NCBI GenBank assembly: GCA_002682825.1
Contig: NOKP01000012.1
Span: forward strand, 1,054,001-1,118,000
Source of the DNA: Neonectria sp. B-13
Lineage: Eukaryota; Ascomycota; Sordariomycetes; Hypocreales; Nectriaceae
DNA: 64,000 nucleotides
Reading direction: 5' to 3'
The position numbers were made by a program, and so were the translations under genes. Below the pieces are notes generated by a model. It saw only the letters and a list, made by a program, of their open reading frames with translations, was not told the origin of the DNA and did not search any database. Below, piece after piece: positions 59,200 to 64,000 of this stretch (position 1 is its first letter; every line of letters starts with the position of its first letter).

Positions 59200-59870
59200 T
59201 TGCTCGGTTGTACGGGATATGGCTTCGAGAAGGGCTATCTTCTCGGATAATGAGACCAAGTGGCAGATGGCGAGGGGAATGATTAGGTCGAAATTTGTGA
59301 GGAATCAAATTGCGGACTTTGAGTGCACAGATAGGCATGCTGAAAGCTTATTGAAGGGTCCAAGGGATGGGGAGGAGGTGGATTTGCAGGATTTGTTATA
59401 TATGTTTACGATAAATGTCGCGTCAAAATTCATGTAAGTGAAGCCAGCCAAAATATGCGAAGAGTCCTGATTTGGGATAATCAGGTTTGGACACTCAACC
59501 AACGCCCTTCAAACCAACTCAAGTACCAACCCTCGACTACGCCTTCCTCTCGGAATGCGTTCGCTCTCGCCCCAGCTGGATCGCGTTTCTGCCGCATGAG
59601 AAGAAATTCGACCGTTCTATTGCAACATGTAGACGCTTTATCGACCGATACGTTGAAGAAGCCGTCGAAGAGAGCAAATTCAAGGAGCAACTGTATGCCT
59701 TTATGAACAAGATGTTGGAATCGGGCGCATCATAGGAGTTACATCTATGGTAAACTTCTGACGATGATTTGGTAGGGTAAGATATGACTGCGAGTACCAC
59801 GAGCTCGCTGTTGTGGGATTTGGCGAGGGGGGAGGATGTGCATGGGAAGATGACTATTTCGATATGATAT
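59200..59870 (+). pseudogene. Relic of a cytochrome P450 gene (CYP52/CYP63-like)
   Basis: It starts inside a P450 body and lacks both ends. Visible pieces in order are ETKWQMARGMIRSKFVRNQI, VDLQDLLYMFTINVASKFM, a donor-like gap, FGHSTNALQT, KKFDRSIATCRRFIDRYVEE, LYAFMNKMLESGAS and a stop. Near 59787 comes DMTASTTSSLLWDLARGEDV, equivalent to the I-helix. These match alkane/fatty-acid hydroxylase-type fungal P450s. Frame changes and stops separate the pieces, the I-helix has Met for the conserved Thr, and no ExxR or haem loop follows. It is a truncated, non-functional copy beginning right after the dehydrogenase stop codon. Confidence 0.7.
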
Positions 59871-60268
59871 TCTTAATGAAGCACCAGGTTTTTGTGCTAT
59901 TCATAAGGTACTTAAGTAGTAGACAAGAGACTGTTACTTGCCTAAGTGAGCATAACCACTGACGTCAAACAAAAAGTGTTGTTGTTGCTATGCAAGATTC
60001 TGGCGGCAATCTGTTTGTATTTCAAGTGAGTAATGGCCGCTTCAGAAGCCGTAGTCGTAGCTGGAACTGTGGGCACGGCAGAGATCTCAGAGATCTCAGA
60101 GATCGCATTGGGCACAGAAGGCCGAGCCATCGGGGGAAGTGAAGAGGTCACCACTCGATCACCCTTGGATGGAAAACACCAATACGTCGATGTCTATATA
60201 AATTCATATACTGATGTTTATACTCGCTCGTTGGTATCTAAGCAGACCTGCCCCTTTCCTCAAACCGT
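59871..60268. other. Intergenic spacer
   Basis: About 400 bp after the P450 relic and at the 3' end of the permease gene. It has a short tandem GAGATCTCA repeat near 60081-60105. No gene is seen. Confidence 0.5.
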
Positions 60269-62008
60269 CTAGGCATTTGTCTGGGGGTATGTCTTTTTCT
60301 TCAGCTTCACCATCTGTAGTACCTCGTTCCAGAAGCCCTCCGGGGGGTGCGCAAAGGAGTCCTCGTACGCGTCGATAACGGGCTTATCCCAGACGAGGTC
60401 TGCCTCGGTTGGCTTCACCCTCTTTGTCCGCTTCAGGATCTTCCAAAAGGTGAAGGTCAGCACAGCCACGAAGACCATGGTGTAGTAAGAGAAAAAGGTG
60501 CCAACGTCCCACCAGCCAGGGAGGAAAGTGGTGTAGCCGTAACAGCCCAGAAGAACGGTAATGGAGATGCCGCCAATGTAGGCACAGTATGGCTGACCCC
60601 AGCCTGTATAGGGAAGGGTGTTGCGGTCGATGCCCTGGGCCTTGAGGGCGCGATAAAAGAATAGATAGGTGATGCACATAACAATGTAGTCGATCAGTTG
60701 TGCGGCCTGAGTCAGGTAGCCTAGCCACTGGACGACCTGGGCACTGCCGTTGTCGATAGTCAGGAAGGATATCAGGGGGAAGAACATGGTGACAATGAAG
60801 CAGACGTATGGGACGCCACTCTTAGTGCACCTTTTAAAGATGGCAGGGGCCTGGCCTTCAAGTGCAAGGCCATATAGTGATCGCATGGAGCAGTATGTAT
60901 ATGCGTTGCCGGCCGAGAAGATACTCGACACTAGCAACGCGTTGGTTAGGTGTGGTAGGAAGCTGACGTCCATGTTCTGCATGGCGATGACGTAGGGTGA
61001 TGCATTGGCCGTGCCTTCACCGGCATTGATGTTAAGCGTTTTGTCGTTGTAGGGGAGAATGATGCCCACGCATAGTGCCCCGCCAATAAAGAAGAAGCCA
61101 AACCGCCAATACATGTTTTTGAAGGCCTGTTTAAGTAGGATACGGGGCCGTTTAGCCTCGCCGGCTACCATGGCAAGATATTCCGGGCCCACGATGGTGA
61201 AGGCTGCGGACCACAGAGCTCCTAGAAACCCTTCAAACCGGCCGAGGGTGCCGGTCGTGATATACTCTGCGAACGAACCGCTGTTCTGGTCAGCAAGCTG
61301 TGCGCTTGAAGCCAAGCAACGCAAGAGAGATGTAGAAACTTACGGATCTCTCCAGTAGCGAAAGCCGTATGCGTCATGTTGCGGGTTCCCGCCAACCATG
61401 GTGACAAAGGTGAAGGCAAACACCAGCAAGATTAGGAAGAACTTGCCCGAGGACAGCCAAAACTCAGCCTCGCCGTAGTACTGCACGGCAAATATGTTAA
61501 GCACACCGTATAAAACAATGCAGGCCAAACAGACTGCCCAGACGGGAACGTCGTCGCGCCAGAAGGTCAAAACCAGGTTTATAGCTGAGATCTCAAACGG
61601 GATCATAGCTGCTTCGTATAAGAAAAAGTTCCAGCCAGCCATGAAACCGAATGCTTCATCGACCCATTTTCCTGCAAACCGGATGAAGGAGCCCGAGATG
61701 GGCATATACACAGCCATCTCGGCCATGCAGTTATTGACAAGGCCCAAGATAACCGAGTAGATTGTATACGCCAGGAACAGACTGCCGGGTCCGCCCTGCA
61801 TAAGGCCGCTGCCGATGCTCACGAACAGCGCCGTGCCTATAGAGCCGCCAACTGCAATTAACTGGATCTGGCGATTGCCCAGATGACGCTTGAGATGGTC
61901 GACATTGCCGACCGCCTCAGCGAATTCGACATCGGAATCGTCAGTGCGAGAGCTGGTCTTTTTCTCGTTTGCGGCGGGGTCCTTTTCGTCGACTTGTATT
62001 TGAGACAT
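60269..62008 (-). CDS. Amino-acid permease (yeast AAT/APC family)
   Basis: Plasma-membrane amino-acid:proton symporter of 558 aa with about 12 helices, exons 62008-61344 and 61280-60269. It starts MSQIQVDEKDPAANEKK with a hydrophilic, Lys/Asp-rich tail. The family motif RHLGNRQIQLIAVGGSIGTALF in TM1 is followed by GGPGSLFLAYTIYS and MAEMAVYMPISGSFIRFAGKWVDEAFGF. After the intron come GSFAEYITTG, GPEYLAMVAGEAKRPR and SAGNAYTYCSMRSLYGLALEGQAP. The tail FWNEVLQMVKLKKKTYPQ is cytosolic. All regions are intact. Its specificity is not predictable, and it has no evident link to the neighbours. Confidence 0.92.
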
Positions 62009-64000
62009 TTCGGCTCTGAGGAACACAGGCTGTGGGTGGTTTTGAGCGACCCAATTGGAGCTCAGTGCTGCAACTTGGGGAAGCTCAGCGAGAAGAATAC
62101 AGAGGGCAGAATGTTTGTGGTTACAACGGGAAGAGCTTTTAAGGCAAGGTGAATGAGTTTCCAATTATGTATCCTCGGAGAGAAAGCATGCAGTGTCGTT
62201 GGCCAGTCGTAACAGCTCATTCAGGGAAGTAATCATGAGACTGCACGACGGCTCCCTAACTTATCGCCACGAAGGATTGTGGGCGGTCAGGGGCGGGTTC
62301 CTAGCCTGTAATAGGGCATGAAACGCGTGACGTGCTCGTACGTACAGTGCGATTCCATCAACTTCAGATAACGAAAATCAGGGGTGTGATCCGTTCCCCT
62401 TGTTAGGAAGCCTGGAAGTGAACTGAATGCAGGCAAGATCCCTGCGAAGATGGCTGTAAGCACCTTCTTAAACCAGTTGGTCCCTGCGGTACTTATTAAT
62501 GTTGTGTTAGATAGCACTGTGATATTCACATCGGCAGGGCCGACAAGTGGGTAGAACAACTTGTCTCAGTGTTACATCCGCGATAGGTTGGCCAATCGTT
62601 GAAACTCGAAACAGACAGGGTCCCTGGCAAGTATTCTCCGCGATGACGCGCAGAGAGCGAGCCGTCTTGCCATGTTTCCCGGCTGGCCAATGAGAAGCTG
62701 TGTAATACATTGCACTTGTCGTACCAGGTTTTATGGGGGTAAAGGTGATCCGATAATGCTGATTGCCCCGGAATTCAACAACTCCACATCTTCAGCATCA
62801 TCGTCATGACGCGCCAGGCAATCTCCAGTGACTGCATTGCCAGTGGTCTAGCTTCCTGGGATTGCTGTGCCCAGGTCTCATATATTACGGAGCGAAGACA
62901 CATTTTTCTATCATCCAGACTATCCAAAGCCAGTCAACATTCTCTTTAGCCTGCCGCCGAACGAATACTTTTTATTTATTTATTGATGCGATAGTCAGCT
63001 CGCGCTACGATTTCCATTTCCCGGCAACCTCCAATGTTCATTCAGCGATTACAGACGAGTATCCCGTCGTTCCTATTTTTCTTAATTTCGGGATTGATAG
63101 TTCTGGCCCTTGCGAGCCGCATAGTCTCTATCGACCTCGAACCAGTCTCGACCAAGGTAGCTGCGGCGGCCCCGACCTGATCTTCGACGAATGTGATAAC
63201 CGCAGCCCTGACGAAGGCAGCAGCGATGAGCCTGACCCGGGCCCTCGCTATCATCCTGATTCCGTCATCTTGATCGCGATCCCGACATCTTGATCGCGAT
63301 CGCAGCTCTGCTCCGTAGCGGTCCTTCGTATGGCCTCGGCCACAGCTACGGCTTTGAGCCTTCCTGTGATACCGCCTGTAGCTACGTTCCCCGCCCTTTA
63401 TACGATCCAGGCCCGAGCTATGAATGGAACCTCAGCCCTGGCCGGGGAGCTGACAGCAGCCGCGATCCGAGCCCTTCCTATAAAAACTGTAAGGGAGATG
63501 CTTCAAAAAGCTGGGAATCACATCTTCAAGATAACGCCGTCTCAAAATCCAATTAAAGTGGGCATCAGTATTTGGAATTCTTGCAGTTCGCGCTACGAAA
63601 CTAAGCCTAATAAAGGCTGGCTCTGAGTAGGCCCACACCCGCACAGTGAAGTATAGCCAATAATCAACAGTTTACAGGGTTTGAATATTGATTTCACGGA
63701 CCCTAGTGCCTCTTTACTGGAATTCGGTTCATCTCTGCACTTACGTGCTTAGCTTTATTGTTGGATTTGGGTGGGTAGAGTTTTTCTTAAATTAAAACGG
63801 AAAGACGCACGTCTCGTGTAGCATCACAAAACACGTTGACCGCTTTTCCGAGCGCGAGGCGGCCGATCTTGAATTATTATGCACATTCACAACCACAAGC
63901 AACCAATTATATGAGCCGACTCAAGACATTAATGCGGGCACAACATCATTTCTCCGTCACTATTCCTATCCCGAGCAACCTGCCGCCTCATCTCCTTATT
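62009..64000. other. Right edge, no supported gene
   Basis: Just left of 62300 is the permease promoter. From 62860 to 63630 several overlapping frames on both strands are open, with low-complexity Pro/Ser/Tyr or Ala-rich translations, but most lack an ATG. A 20-bp tandem duplication lies at 63262-63301. The last 350 bp look non-coding. Confidence 0.45.
63262..63301. repeat. 20-bp tandem duplication
   Basis: Two adjacent 20-bp copies, 63262-63281 and 63282-63301, read CCG(T/A)CATCTTGATCGCGATC and differ at one base. Twenty is not a multiple of three. The frame open before the duplication (ending PDSVILIAIPTS) and the one open after it (LIAIAALLRSGPSYGLG) would be one continuous frame if a copy were removed. 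Confidence 0.8.

Noticed and set aside
1..64000. Search for CRISPR arrays, bacterial operons, rRNA genes or intact transposons
   Set aside because: None was seen. The DNA is eukaryotic with spliceosomal introns, and I found no transposase, reverse transcriptase or long terminal repeats.

Overview
This window is nuclear DNA of a filamentous ascomycete (Pezizomycotina, probably Sordariomycete-like). The genes are split by short introns of about 40-100 nt with GTAAGT-type donors and CTAAC/CTGAC-type branch points. The families are typical of accessory regions of mould genomes: Zn2Cys6 factor, BBE-like FAD oxidase, GMC oxidoreductase, CYP, Dal5-type transporter, PTH11-like 7TM protein and STAND/NLR proteins. 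I joined exons by hand and checked that phase closes; 22 genes close to a complete reading frame. Species cannot be told from the sequence alone.

Layout. 1-4 kb: RBR ubiquitin ligase with CCCH finger. 6-13 kb: cytochrome P450, GMC oxidoreductase, Dal5-type MFS permease. 13.4-17.4 kb: NLR-like protein (SesB-type esterase, NB-ARC). 18.7-23 kb: small hydrophilic protein and a secreted BBE-like oxidase. 23.5-27.3 kb: Zn2Cys6 regulator divergent from a secreted epoxide hydrolase. 28.6-29.7 kb: NmrA-like protein. 30.3-38.7 kb: fused ABCG transporter, sterol Delta7-reductase (DHCR7-like) and Delta24-sterol reductase (DHCR24/DWF1-like). 40.8-43.4 kb: 7TM receptor-like protein and a decayed membrane-protein gene. 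44.8-47.6 kb: Old Yellow Enzyme family protein and a macrodomain-like protein. 47.7-51.3 kb: second NLR (esterase, NACHT, ankyrin). 51.8-64 kb: tannase relic, unknown 605-aa protein, Fe(II)/2OG oxygenase-like protein, D-2-hydroxyacid dehydrogenase abutting a P450 relic, amino-acid permease.

The most striking feature is a probable sterol-modifying island: Delta7- and Delta24-sterol reductases side by side, next to an ABCG transporter whose two halves are both of canonical White/ABCG5-ABCG8 type. Fungal ergosterol normally keeps its Delta7 bond, so a Delta7-reductase suggests a dedicated sterol or steroid product. The surrounding 6-46 kb is rich in redox and hydrolase genes (P450, GMC, BBE, epoxide hydrolase, NmrA, OYE) but has no PKS, NRPS or terpene synthase, which would fit tailoring of a scaffold from primary metabolism. 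A palindromic TCCGCGGA-type motif, likely a Zn2Cys6 site, lies upstream of the regulator/epoxide hydrolase pair, of the NmrA gene and, in part, of the GMC gene, hinting at a shared regulon. The two NLRs share an N-terminal esterase domain but differ in NTPase and repeat type. Three introns use GC donors, and several gene relics mark this as a fast-changing region.
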